NCBI GenBank assembly: GCA_949841465.1 | Contig: CATKZW010000030.1 | Span: forward strand, 1 to 38,970 | Reading direction: 5' to 3' | Source: an uncultured Oscillospiraceae bacterium | GTDB taxonomy: Bacteria; Bacillota; Clostridia; Oscillospirales; Oscillospiraceae | Length of the DNA stretch: 38,970 nucleotides | Shown: piece after piece, positions 14,965-23,556 of the stretch | How the letters are laid out: every line of letters starts with the position of its first letter | How positions within the stretch are numbered: position 1 is the stretch's first letter | The notes under the pieces: generated by a model | Told to the model about the DNA's origin: nothing | The model's database searches: none | Seen by the model: the letters and a program-made list of their open reading frames with translations, nothing else | Made by a program: the position numbers and the translations under genes

Positions 14965-15936
14965 ATGATAGTCCCGGTTCTTTTATTTGCGGTGGGTCTG
15001 GTCTTCCTCATCAAGGGCGGCGACTGGTTTGTGGACGGCGCCACCGGCATCGCCCGGCGGTTCGGCCTGCCTGAGCTGCTCATCGGCGCCACGGTGGTGT
15101 CCATCGGCACCACCCTGCCGGAGGTGATGGTGTCCACCGCCTCCGCCGTCAGCGGCCACGGCGAGATCGCCTACGGCAACGCCATCGGCTCCGTCATCTG
15201 CAACACCGCCCTCATTGCCGCCATCACCGTGGCCGTCCGCCCCGGCAGGGTAGACCCCAAATCCCTGCGCCTGCCGGTGGCCTTCTTCTTCACCGCCGCC
15301 GCCATCTACGCCGGCATCGCCTACACCACCGGCTATTTCAGCCGGATTTCCGGCTTCCTCTTCCTGGCTATGTTCGCAGCGTACATGACAGCCACAGTTT
15401 GGCAGATGAAATCCAGCTCATCCCGCGCCCCCGCCCACCCCACCGAGCCCCAGGCCGAGGAGAGCTCCACCGTCAAGGACGTCGTCATGATTGTCATAGG
15501 CGCGGCCCTCATCGCCGTGGGGGCCAACCTGCTGGTGGAAAACGGCACCCTCATCGCCCAGGCTCTGGGCGTGCCAGAGTCGGTGATTGCCCTCACCTTT
15601 GTGGCCCTGGGCACCTCTCTGCCCGAGCTGGTCACCGCCATCACCTCTCTGATTAAAGGCCACGGGGCGCTATCCCTGGGCAACGTCATCGGCGCGAACC
15701 TGTTCAACCTGGTGCTGGTGTCCGGCGTGTCGGTGAGCCTGGCCCCCTTTCCTGTGCCGGAAAACTCCACCATCGCCGGGCATAACGCCTCCCTGGTGCT
15801 GGATATCCCGGTGATGCTCTTCACCATGGCCTTCCTCACCCTCCCCGCCCTCAAGCGGGGAAAGCTCAGCCGCGTCCAGGGCGTGGTGCTGCTGGCGGTG
15901 TACGCGGCGTTCTGCGTCATTCAGTTCGCCATCTGA
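14965..15936 (+). CDS. CaCA-family calcium/sodium antiporter (YrbG-like)
   Basis: A 323-residue inner-membrane exchanger with two inverted halves. The alpha-1 repeat is IGATVVSIGTTLPEVMVST followed by GNAIGSVICN, and the alpha-2 repeat is VIALTFVALGTSLPELVTA followed by GNVIGANLFN. The acidic GT(T/S)LPE motifs are the ion-binding core of Na+/Ca2+ exchangers. About ten membrane spans are expected, split by a polar loop (SSSSRAPAHPTEPQAEESST, about 152-171). The ribosome binding site is GGGAGG, 8 bases before the ATG. It begins a run of three same-strand genes with gaps of 33 and 31 bp (antiporter, nucleotidyltransferase, ppk), a probable operon. Confidence 0.9.
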   Translation: MIVPVLLFAVGLVFLIKGGDWFVDGATGIARRFGLPELLIGATVVSIGTTLPEVMVSTASAVSGHGEIAYGNAIGSVICNTALIAAITVAVRPGRVDPKSLRLPVAFFFTAAAIYAGIAYTTGYFSRISGFLFLAMFAAYMTATVWQMKSSSSRAPAHPTEPQAEESSTVKDVVMIVIGAALIAVGANLLVENGTLIAQALGVPESVIALTFVALGTSLPELVTAITSLIKGHGALSLGNVIGANLFNLVLVSGVSVSLAPFPVPENSTIAGHNASLVLDIPVMLFTMAFLTLPALKRGKLSRVQGVVLLAVYAAFCVIQFAI

Positions 15937-15969
15937 CGGGGGCTCCCCCGCCCCAAGGAGGTATTTCCC

Positions 15970-16881
15970 ATGAAAAAGCCGGTCCTTGTCATTATGGCCG
16001 CGGGCATGGGCAGCCGCTACGGCGGGTGCAAGCAGATGGACCCTGTGGGCGGCCACGATCAGGTCATTCTGGACTATTCCATCTATGACGCCCGCCGGGC
16101 GGGCTTCGAGACCGTGGTCTTCGTCATCAAGCACGAGATCGAGGCGGACTTCAAGGAGCGCATCGGCTCCCGTGTGGAGCGCCACATGGATGTGCGCTAC
16201 GCCTTCCAGCGCATGGACGACCTGCCGGAGGGGTACGCCATCCCCGCGGGGCGCACCAAGCCCTGGGGCACCGCCCAGGCGGCGCTGGCCGCCCAGCCCT
16301 TCATCCACGGCCCCTTCGCCATCCTCAACTCCGACGACTACTACGGTCCGGAAGCGTTCCGGGTCATCTACGACTACCTGTGCGCCCACCCGGACGGGGA
16401 TGAGTACGCCATGGTGGCCTACCGCCTGGAGAACACCGTCACCGACTACGGCCACGTGGCCCGGGGGGTGTGCCAGGTGGGGGCGGACGGGCGGCTGACC
16501 GGCATCGTGGAGCGCACCCGCATCGAGAAGGGCCCGCCCCCCCGGTTCACCGAGGACGAGGGCAGGACCTGGACCCAGCTGCCGGGGGACACCATGGTGT
16601 CCATGAACTTCTGGGGCTTCACCCCCTCCCTGCTGGACCAGGCCCGGGCGCGGTTCCCGGACTTCCTGGACCGGGCGCTGGCGGAGAATCCCATGAAGGC
16701 GGAGTACCTCCTGCCCACCCTGGTGGGTCAGTTGATTTCGGAGGGCGCGGCCACCGTGCGAGCCCTGTCCTCCGGGGACAGGTGGTACGGCGTCACCTAC
16801 CGGGAGGACAAGCCCGCCGTCTCCGCCGCCATCGCAGAGATGACCGCCCGCGGGCTGTACCCCGACCGGCTTTGGCCCTGA
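15970..16881 (+). CDS. Sugar nucleotidyltransferase-like protein (NTP transferase family)
   Basis: A 303-residue protein opening KKPVLVIMAAGMGSRYGGCKQ, the glycine-rich nucleotide-binding loop of the NTP-transferase superfamily. TKPWGTAQAAL and NSDDYYGPEAF follow, the latter placing a metal-binding aspartate pair. It lacks the left-handed beta-helix of GlmU and is longer than IspD, so it is closest in type to a stand-alone hexose-1-phosphate nucleotidyltransferase or choline-phosphate-like transferase; the substrate is unassigned. The ribosome binding site is AAGGAGG, 9 bases upstream. It sits between a cation antiporter and polyphosphate kinase, suggesting co-expression, though no biochemical link is known. 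Confidence 0.75.
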   Translation: MKKPVLVIMAAGMGSRYGGCKQMDPVGGHDQVILDYSIYDARRAGFETVVFVIKHEIEADFKERIGSRVERHMDVRYAFQRMDDLPEGYAIPAGRTKPWGTAQAALAAQPFIHGPFAILNSDDYYGPEAFRVIYDYLCAHPDGDEYAMVAYRLENTVTDYGHVARGVCQVGADGRLTGIVERTRIEKGPPPRFTEDEGRTWTQLPGDTMVSMNFWGFTPSLLDQARARFPDFLDRALAENPMKAEYLLPTLVGQLISEGAATVRALSSGDRWYGVTYREDKPAVSAAIAEMTARGLYPDRLWP

Positions 16882-16912
16882 ACCACATCTGACTGAGGAG
16901 GCGTGTTCCGTC

Positions 16913-19207
16913 ATGAAAGAACAGACCGCCGCGCCTGTGCCCGGCGCCGGCCCATGCTATGTCAACCGGGAGCTCTCCTGGCTTCAATTCAACCAGCGCG
17001 TGCTGGAGGAGGCGGAGGACCCCGCCAACCCCCTGTGCGAGCGGCTGAACTTCGCCGCCATCTTCCAGAGCAACCTGGATGAGTTCTACATGGTCCGGGT
17101 GGGCACACTGATGGACGCGGCCAGGCTCAACGCCGACGACGACAAGACCGGCATGACCAGCGCCCAGCAGACCGCCGCCGTGCTGGACAAGACCCGGGAG
17201 CTGCTGGGGGAGCGGGACCGGGTGTGCAAGGGGCTGCTGGGGGAGCTGGCCGCCCAGGGGGCGGAGATCTGCCGCTTCGGCGCTCTGCCCGACAAGTCCC
17301 AGTCCTTCCTGGAAAAATATTTCACCTCTAACGTGCTGCCCCTGCTGTCCCCCCAGATCATCGGTCGCAAGCAGCCCTTCCCCTTTCTTAAAAACAAAGA
17401 GATTTACGCCGTGGCCATGCTCAAAACCAAAAACGGCGGCGACCGCATGGGCATCGTCCCCTGCGGGGAGGGCGTGCTGCGCCGCCTGGTCCCCCTGCCC
17501 GGGGAGGGCCAGCGCTTCGTGCTGGTGGAGGAGCTCATCGCCAGCTTCCTGCCCAAGCTGTTCGTCCACTACAAGGTGGAGGACACGGTGCTCATCCGGC
17601 TGGTGCGCAGCGCCGACATCCACATGGACGACGCCTCCGAGCAGATGGACGACATGCTGTCCGAGGAATACCGCCGCACCATGGAGAAGATGATCCGCCG
17701 CCGCAAGCGGCTCCAGCCGGTAAAGCTGGACTACCAGGGCAAGCTCACCGACGCCGCGCGGGACAGCCTGTGCCGCTGTTTGAACCTGTCCAAAAAGCAC
17801 CTGTTCGCCAGCGGCATCCCCCTGGACCTGACCTTCATGGGCGCTCTTCGGGACATGCTCCGGGACAAGACGGAGTTGTTCTACCCCCGCCGGGTGCCCC
17901 AGAACTCCCCCAACGTGGACCCCTTGGTCCCCATGACGGAGCAGATCCGCCGTTGGGACGTGATGCTCACCTATCCCTACGAGAGCATCCGGCCCCTGCT
18001 GCGCCTCCTCCAGGAGGCGGGGCAGGACCCGGAGGTGGTGTCCATCAAAATGACCCTCTACCGGGTGGCCCACAACAGCAAGATCGTGGAGGCCCTGGTG
18101 GACGCGGCGGAAAACGGCAAGGAGGTCGTGGCTCTGGTGGAGCTGCGGGCCCGGTTCGACGAGGAAAACAACATCGGCTGGTCCCGGGTGCTGGAGCGGG
18201 CGGGCTGCCGGGTGATCTACGGCCTGGACGGGCTGAAGGTCCACTCCAAGCTGCTGCTCATCACCCGGATGCACGGCGGGCAGGTGGAGTACACCACCCA
18301 GGTGGGCACCGGCAACTACAACGAAGACACCGTGCGGCTGTACACCGATTACGCCCTGATGACCTCTGACCCCGAGATCGGCGCGGAGGCGGCCCAGGTC
18401 TTCAACTGCCTGTCCATGGGCGAGGTGATGGAGGAGAGCCGCCGCCTGATGGTTGCCCCCGCCTGCCTGCGGAACAGGGTCACGGACCTCATCGAAGCGG
18501 AGATCGTCCAGGCCCGGCAGGGCAGCCCCGCCTACCTGGGCTTCAAGCTCAACGGCCTCACCGATAAGCTCATCATCGACAAGCTCATCGAGGCGTCCCA
18601 GGCCGGGGTGAAGATCGACCTGGTGGTCCGGGGCATCTGCTGCCTGGTGGGCGGCGTGCCCGGCCTGACGGACAACATCCGCGTATCCAGCATCGTGGGC
18701 CGGTATCTGGAGCACGCCCGCATCTATATTTTTGGTCAGGGGGAGCGCCGCCGCGTCTATATCTCCTCCGCCGACTTCATGACCCGCAACACCACCCGCC
18801 GGGTGGAGGTGGCTGTCCCCGTCCGGGACGGCTGCCTGCGCGCCCACCTGGAGCAGATGTTCCAGGACCAGCTCCGGGACACCGCCAAGGGCCGGGTGCA
18901 GCAGCCTGACGGCTCCTACCGCCGCCGGGAGGGCGAGCTCTTTAACTCCCAGGAGTATTTCTGCGAGCAGGCGTACGGCGGCGCGTGGGCCCTGCCCAGG
19001 TCGGAGGTTCCCGCGCAGAAGCCCCCCGCGGCTCAGCCTTCCCGGCCCGTCAGGAAGCTGCCGGCTGCCAAGTCGGCCCCCGACCGGGAGCGCAAGAGCC
19101 CGGAAAAGGCCCCGCCCGCGCCGAAAAAGCTGCCTGCCGCCGGACCCAAGGGGCAAAAAAACGCCCCGCGCCGCCCCGGCCTGCTAGGGCGTATATTGGG
19201 GCGGTAA
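16913..19207 (+). CDS. ppk: Polyphosphate kinase 1, with basic C-terminal extension
   Basis: A 764-residue enzyme reversibly polymerising the ATP gamma-phosphate into polyphosphate. It opens YVNRELSWLQFNQRVLEEA, then NLDEFYMVRVG. The catalytic pair is present: His444 in GLKVHSKLLLI (the autophosphorylated residue, near E. coli His435) and His601 in EHARIYIFG (near His592). The TTQVGTGNYNEDTVRLYTDY segment is typical of the PLD-like fold. The last roughly 65 residues are an added Pro/Lys/Ala-rich tail (PPAAQPSRPVRKLP, then APKKLPAAGPKGQKNAPRR), likely disordered and nucleic-acid or polyphosphate binding; this extension is not usual. It is the third gene of the antiporter operon. Confidence 0.95.
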   Translation: MKEQTAAPVPGAGPCYVNRELSWLQFNQRVLEEAEDPANPLCERLNFAAIFQSNLDEFYMVRVGTLMDAARLNADDDKTGMTSAQQTAAVLDKTRELLGERDRVCKGLLGELAAQGAEICRFGALPDKSQSFLEKYFTSNVLPLLSPQIIGRKQPFPFLKNKEIYAVAMLKTKNGGDRMGIVPCGEGVLRRLVPLPGEGQRFVLVEELIASFLPKLFVHYKVEDTVLIRLVRSADIHMDDASEQMDDMLSEEYRRTMEKMIRRRKRLQPVKLDYQGKLTDAARDSLCRCLNLSKKHLFASGIPLDLTFMGALRDMLRDKTELFYPRRVPQNSPNVDPLVPMTEQIRRWDVMLTYPYESIRPLLRLLQEAGQDPEVVSIKMTLYRVAHNSKIVEALVDAAENGKEVVALVELRARFDEENNIGWSRVLERAGCRVIYGLDGLKVHSKLLLITRMHGGQVEYTTQVGTGNYNEDTVRLYTDYALMTSDPEIGAEAAQVFNCLSMGEVMEESRRLMVAPACLRNRVTDLIEAEIVQARQGSPAYLGFKLNGLTDKLIIDKLIEASQAGVKIDLVVRGICCLVGGVPGLTDNIRVSSIVGRYLEHARIYIFGQGERRRVYISSADFMTRNTTRRVEVAVPVRDGCLRAHLEQMFQDQLRDTAKGRVQQPDGSYRRREGELFNSQEYFCEQAYGGAWALPRSEVPAQKPPAAQPSRPVRKLPAAKSAPDRERKSPEKAPPAPKKLPAAGPKGQKNAPRRPGLLGRILGR

Positions 19208-19295
19208 CGGCATATCCTGTTTTCACCCTGTTTACCAGGCCGGAACGGCTTGCATAAATTCAAACCCATAAATTGATCGAAAGGGAGCGAAATTC

Positions 19296-20381
19296 ATGAA
19301 ACGGATCGGAATGCTCACCAGCGGAGGGGACTGCCAGGCGCTCAACGCCACCATGCGCGGCGTAGCCAAGGGCCTCTACAACATCTATGGAAACGGGGTC
19401 GAAATCATCGGCTTTATCGACGGCTACAAGGGCCTGATGTACGAGGACTACAAAAAGCTGTCCCCCATTGATTTCACCGGTCTGCTCACCCGGGGCGGCA
19501 CCTTCCTGGGCTCCAGCCGCCAGCCCTTCAAGCTGATGCGGACGCCCGACGCCAACGGCCTGGACAAGGTGGAGGCCATGAAATACACCTACCGCCGCCT
19601 GCGGCTGGACTGCCTGGTGGTGCTGGGCGGCAACGGCAGCCAGAAGACCGCCAACCTGCTCAGCGAGGAGGGGCTGAATGTCATCGGCCTGCCCAAGACC
19701 ATCGACAACGACCTGTGGGGCACCGACATGACCTTCGGCTTCCAGAGCGCGGTGGACATCGCCACCAACGTCATCGACTGCATCCACACCACCGCCGCCT
19801 CCCACAACCGGGTGTTCATGGTGGAGGTCATGGGCCATAAGGCGGGCTGGCTGACCCTGAACGCCGGCATGGCCGGCGGCGCGGACATCATCCTGATCCC
19901 CGAGATTCCGTACAACATCGACTCCATCATCGCCAAGATCAACCAGCGGGCCGCTGCCGGCCACGGCTTCACCATCCTGGCGGTGGCCGAGGGCGCTATG
20001 TCCGAAAAAGAGGCCGCCATGTCCAAAAAGGAGTTCAAAAAGCACATGACCGAGCTGCTGGAGCAGTATCCCTCCGTGTCCTACGCCCTGGCCGACAAGA
20101 TTTTGAAAAAGACCGGCAAGGAAGTCCGGGTTACCGTCCCCGGCCACATGCAGCGGGGCGGCAATCCCTGCGCCTACGACCGGGTGCTGTCCTCCCGGCT
20201 GGGCGCCACGGCGGCACAGATGATCGCCAAGGGCGAGTACGGCAATATGGTGGCCATCCGCGACCGCGTCATCACCTCCGTCCCCCTGAAGGAGATCGCA
20301 GGCAAGCTGAAGACCATCGACCCCAAGTCCGACATCATTGCCGAGGCCCGCCTGCTGGGCATCAGCTTCGGTGACGACTAA
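19296..20381 (+). CDS. pfkA: 6-phosphofructokinase, group III-like (Gly104/Lys124 type)
   Basis: A 361-residue phosphofructokinase: MLTSGGDCQALNATMRG (nucleotide/fructose-phosphate binding), GGTFLGSSRQP, GGNGSQKTA (residues 111-119) and LPKTIDNDLWGTDMTFGF (132-149), with the catalytic Asp137 of TIDND. It commits fructose 6-phosphate to glycolysis. The donor is uncertain: PKTIDND carries the lysine found in PPi-dependent and group III enzymes, while the GGxG glycine (Gly114) points to ATP. The usual Mg2+-site Asp of GGDGS is Asn113 here. The ribosome binding site is AAGGGAG. The stop is 21 bp before the nitrite/sulfite reductase gene, so the two may be co-transcribed. It probably receives flux from the gal genes downstream. 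Confidence 0.9.
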   Translation: MKRIGMLTSGGDCQALNATMRGVAKGLYNIYGNGVEIIGFIDGYKGLMYEDYKKLSPIDFTGLLTRGGTFLGSSRQPFKLMRTPDANGLDKVEAMKYTYRRLRLDCLVVLGGNGSQKTANLLSEEGLNVIGLPKTIDNDLWGTDMTFGFQSAVDIATNVIDCIHTTAASHNRVFMVEVMGHKAGWLTLNAGMAGGADIILIPEIPYNIDSIIAKINQRAAAGHGFTILAVAEGAMSEKEAAMSKKEFKKHMTELLEQYPSVSYALADKILKKTGKEVRVTVPGHMQRGGNPCAYDRVLSSRLGATAAQMIAKGEYGNMVAIRDRVITSVPLKEIAGKLKTIDPKSDIIAEARLLGISFGDD

Positions 20382-20402
20382 AGGAAAGGCTGATTAACCA
20401 CT

Positions 20403-21941
20403 ATGAATGAATGGACCAACACGTTTCGCCAGGAAATCGAAGGCTTTAAGGACACAATCGCGGCTTTCGACCGGGGTGAGCTGGACCGGAAGGCCTACAA
20501 GGGCGTCTCCGGCGGCATGGGCTCCTACGCCCAGCGGGAGGACGGCAAGCACATGCTCCGCCTGCGCATAACCGCCGGGCGGATGAACCTGGACCAGCTG
20601 AAATTCCTGGCCGATACCGTGGAGCGGGAGCAGGTGAAGAAGCTCAAACTCACCACCTGCCAAACCATCCAGCTCCACGACCTGGCTGCCCGGCAGGTGC
20701 CTGTTGTAATAGAGGAGGCCATCGGCTGTGAGATCTACACCAAGGGCGGCGGCGGGGACAACCCCCGCAACGTGATGTGCAGCCCCCTGTCCGGCGTGCA
20801 GCCTGGCGAGTACTTGGACGTGTTTCCCTGGGCGGAGGCGGTGGGCAGATACCTGCTGTCCATCTGCCGGGACATTCACATGCCCCGGAAATTGAAGGTG
20901 GCCTTCTCCAACGGCGCAGACGACAGCGTCCATTCCGCCTTCCGGGACATGGGCTTCCAGGCCAATCCGGACGGAAAAACCTTCACCCTGCGCATCGCGG
21001 GGGGGCTGGGCGCGGTGAACCCCGCCATGGGAGTGCTGGTGCGGGAGGACCTGCCCGCTCAGGACGTGCTGTACGCCGTCCGGGCCATGGTGGACACCTT
21101 CTGCCGGCACGGCAACTACCAGAACCGGGCCAAGGCCCGCACCCGCCACATGCAGGACACCTTGGGGGCCGACGGCCTCCGGGACGCCTGGCTGTCCAGC
21201 TTTGACCAGGCCAAGACGGCAGGCGGACTGGACCTGGACCTCACCCCCGCCCCGGTGGACAAGGCCGGGGACGGCGAAATTGCGGACCCCCGGGCCATCC
21301 CCCAGAAGCAGCCGGGACTGTACGCGGTAAAGTACCACCCCATCGGCGGCCTGCTGCCGGTGGAGAAGCCCCGCCGGCTCTATGAACTGCTGAAGGATAT
21401 GCCCCAGGCGGAGGTCCGGGTAGCTCCGGACGAGACGCTGTACGTGGTCAACCTCACTGCCGCGGAAGCGGCCAAGGTGCTGGAGGCCACTGCCGATGGG
21501 GCTCGGACCCAGTTTGAGTACAGCACCGCCTGCATCGGGGCCAGCGTGTGCCAGCAGGGCGTGCGGGACAGCCAGTCCGCCTTACAGGCCATGGTGGACG
21601 CCGTCCGGGCGGCGGACCTGCCCGACGGGGCCCTGCCCAGAATCTGCGTATCCGGCTGTCCGTCCAGCTGCGCCGCCCACCAGGCGGGGGCCATCGGCCT
21701 CCAGGGCGGGGTGAAGCCGGTGGACAAGGCGCCCCAGCCCGCTTTCCGCCTGTTCCTGGGGGGCAGCGACAGGGTGGGCAAAGCCCGCTTCGGTGAGTTT
21801 GCCGCCACCATTTTGGAGAAGGACCTCCCCGCCCTGATGGTGGAGCTGGGCCGGGCGGCCGCCGCGGCCGGACAGGACTGGCAGAGCTGGTCCGAGGCCC
21901 ACCCGCAGGAGCGGGACGCCATCATTGCCAAGTATAATTGA
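20403..21941 (+). CDS. Siroheme-[4Fe-4S] nitrite/sulfite reductase
   Basis: A 512-residue protein with two ferredoxin-like half domains and a complete siroheme/iron-sulfur signature: CIGASVC (Cys377, Cys383) followed by CVSGCPSSC (Cys415, Cys419, Cys423). The two pairs Cx5C and Cx3C that ligate the [4Fe-4S] cluster bridged to siroheme are therefore present. LRLRITAGRMNLDQLKFLAD and KLKLTTCQTIQLHD are typical of the N-half. It reduces sulfite to sulfide or nitrite to ammonia with six electrons; the fold alone does not decide between them. No cysG/hem siroheme genes or electron donor are beside it. It is linked to pfkA by a 21-bp gap and ends at a bidirectional terminator shared with galT. Confidence 0.85.
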   Translation: MNEWTNTFRQEIEGFKDTIAAFDRGELDRKAYKGVSGGMGSYAQREDGKHMLRLRITAGRMNLDQLKFLADTVEREQVKKLKLTTCQTIQLHDLAARQVPVVIEEAIGCEIYTKGGGGDNPRNVMCSPLSGVQPGEYLDVFPWAEAVGRYLLSICRDIHMPRKLKVAFSNGADDSVHSAFRDMGFQANPDGKTFTLRIAGGLGAVNPAMGVLVREDLPAQDVLYAVRAMVDTFCRHGNYQNRAKARTRHMQDTLGADGLRDAWLSSFDQAKTAGGLDLDLTPAPVDKAGDGEIADPRAIPQKQPGLYAVKYHPIGGLLPVEKPRRLYELLKDMPQAEVRVAPDETLYVVNLTAAEAAKVLEATADGARTQFEYSTACIGASVCQQGVRDSQSALQAMVDAVRAADLPDGALPRICVSGCPSSCAAHQAGAIGLQGGVKPVDKAPQPAFRLFLGGSDRVGKARFGEFAATILEKDLPALMVELGRAAAAAGQDWQSWSEAHPQERDAIIAKYN

Positions 21942-22010
21942 TCAATCAAACACGATCCATGCTTCGGCAAAAACGGGCCGCCAAAGGCGGCGGCTCCGCC
22001 ATGACACAAA

Positions 22011-22043
22011 AGGACCGTGGACGGCTTCGTCCACGGTCCCTTT
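22011..22043. terminator. Bidirectional terminator between reductase and galT
   Basis: AGGACCGTGGAC and GTCCACGGTCCCT arms with a GGCTTC loop, followed by TTT on the plus strand; on the minus strand the stem is followed by TTTTGTG. A second GCCGCC/GGCGGC hairpin precedes it at about 21977-21995. Confidence 0.8.
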
Positions 22044-22050
22044 GCTGCTA

Positions 22051-23538
22051 TCAGATGGTGTTCAGGAAGCGCAGGAACTGCTCCCTGCCCTGGGCCGTGC
22101 GGGCGTACACGCCGCAGTGCTCCAGCACCTTGGCAAAGACCTTGCCCGTCTCCTGCTTCACCAGGGCCAGGGCATCCTCCTTGCTGATGCCGTCCTGGGC
22201 GAAACCCTCCGCCCAGTCGGCGTGCTTGGCGGTCAGTTCACAAGCCCGCAGGTCTGCGCCGCCGGCCAGGGCCTCCGCCACGGCGGACAGCTCCTCCTTC
22301 AGCCGGGCCGGCAGCACCGCCAGCCCCATCACCTCGATGAGGCCGATGTTCTCCTTCTTAATGTGGTGCAGCTCGGCGTGGGGGTGGTAAACCCCCAGGG
22401 GGTGCTCCTCGGTGGTGATGTTGTTGCGCAGCACCAGGTCCAGCTCGAACTTGTCCCCCCGCTTCCGGGCGATGGGGGTGATGGTGTTGTGGGGCTCGCC
22501 CTCCGTCTCGGCGAAGATAAAAGCGTCCTCGTCGGTGTAGCCCCGCCATGCGGTGAGAACCCTGTCCGCCAGGTCGATGAGGCGGTCCGGATGCTCGGAC
22601 GCGATGCGCACCACCGACATGGGCCACTTCACAATGCCCGCCTCCACGTCCTCAAAGCCGGGGAAGGTAAAGGGGGTCTCCACCGGAGCCTTGGCCATGG
22701 CGAACTCGTACCGTCCGCCCTGGAAGTGGTCGTGGGCCAGGATGGAGCCGCCCACGATGGGCAGGTCGGCGTTGGAGCCCACAAAATAGTGGGGGAACTG
22801 CCCCACAAAGTCCAGCAGCTTGCCGAAGCAGGCCCGGTCGATCTTCATGGGCACATGCTCGCTGTTCAGACAGATGCAGTGCTCGTTATAGTAGACATAG
22901 GGGGAGTACTGCAAAAACCAGGGAGAGCCGTTGATGGTGATGGGCACGATGCGGTGGTTCTGCCGGGCGGGGTGGTTCACCCGGCCCGCATAGCCCTCGT
23001 TCTCGGCGCACAGCTGGCACCGCGGGTAGGCGGAGGCGGGAAGATTTTTCGCCGCGGCGATAGCCTTGGGGTCCTTCTCCGGCTTGGACAGGTTGATGGT
23101 GATATCCAGGTCGCCATACTCCGTGGGGGCCTTCCACTGGATGTCCTTCGCGATGCGCTCACGGCGGATATAGTTGGTGTCCTGGCTGAATTTGTAGTAC
23201 CAGTCGGTGGCCTTCTTCGGGTCCTCCCGGTACAGGGCCTGGAACTCCTCAATGACCTGGGCCGGGCGCGGGGTGAGGCGGCCCATGATCTCCGTGTCCA
23301 GCAGGTCCCGGTAGACCACCGAGTTCTCCGTCAGCACGCCCCGGGCATAGGCGTCGTCCAGCAGCTCCTCCAGCACCGGGGCCAGCTCCACCTCCCCCCA
23401 GTCCTGATTGGGATCTGTATAACTGTCCAGCTTTAATACATCCAGTATGGCGTTGACGGCCCAGTCCTTCTCGCAGGGCTGAATCAAGCCCGTTTGCAGG
23501 GCGTAAGAGACCAGCTTGGAAACGGCGTTGTCAATCAT
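22051..23538 (-). CDS. galT: UDP-glucose--hexose-1-phosphate uridylyltransferase (Firmicutes type)
   Basis: A 495-residue enzyme that exchanges UMP between UDP-glucose and galactose 1-phosphate in the Leloir pathway. It is the long form found in Firmicutes: CQLCAENEGYAGR, HRIVPITINGSPWFLQYSPYVYYNEHC and the active-site AHDHFQGGRYEF (His-x-His with Gln), with the nucleophile His in that motif. The ATG at 23538 follows GGGAGG at a good distance. It begins 18 bp after the galK stop on the same strand, so galK-galT are one operon. No galE or galactose transporter is within the window. Confidence 0.95.
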   Translation of the reverse strand: MIDNAVSKLVSYALQTGLIQPCEKDWAVNAILDVLKLDSYTDPNQDWGEVELAPVLEELLDDAYARGVLTENSVVYRDLLDTEIMGRLTPRPAQVIEEFQALYREDPKKATDWYYKFSQDTNYIRRERIAKDIQWKAPTEYGDLDITINLSKPEKDPKAIAAAKNLPASAYPRCQLCAENEGYAGRVNHPARQNHRIVPITINGSPWFLQYSPYVYYNEHCICLNSEHVPMKIDRACFGKLLDFVGQFPHYFVGSNADLPIVGGSILAHDHFQGGRYEFAMAKAPVETPFTFPGFEDVEAGIVKWPMSVVRIASEHPDRLIDLADRVLTAWRGYTDEDAFIFAETEGEPHNTITPIARKRGDKFELDLVLRNNITTEEHPLGVYHPHAELHHIKKENIGLIEVMGLAVLPARLKEELSAVAEALAGGADLRACELTAKHADWAEGFAQDGISKEDALALVKQETGKVFAKVLEHCGVYARTAQGREQFLRFLNTI

Positions 23539-23556
23539 CTTGCATACCTCCCCCGT

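Noticed and set aside
16793-19156. A 787-codon open frame on the minus strand
   Set aside because: It lies antisense to ppk, is full of Gly/His/Val/Leu-rich shadow sequence and has no ribosome binding site; the plus strand has all PPK motifs.
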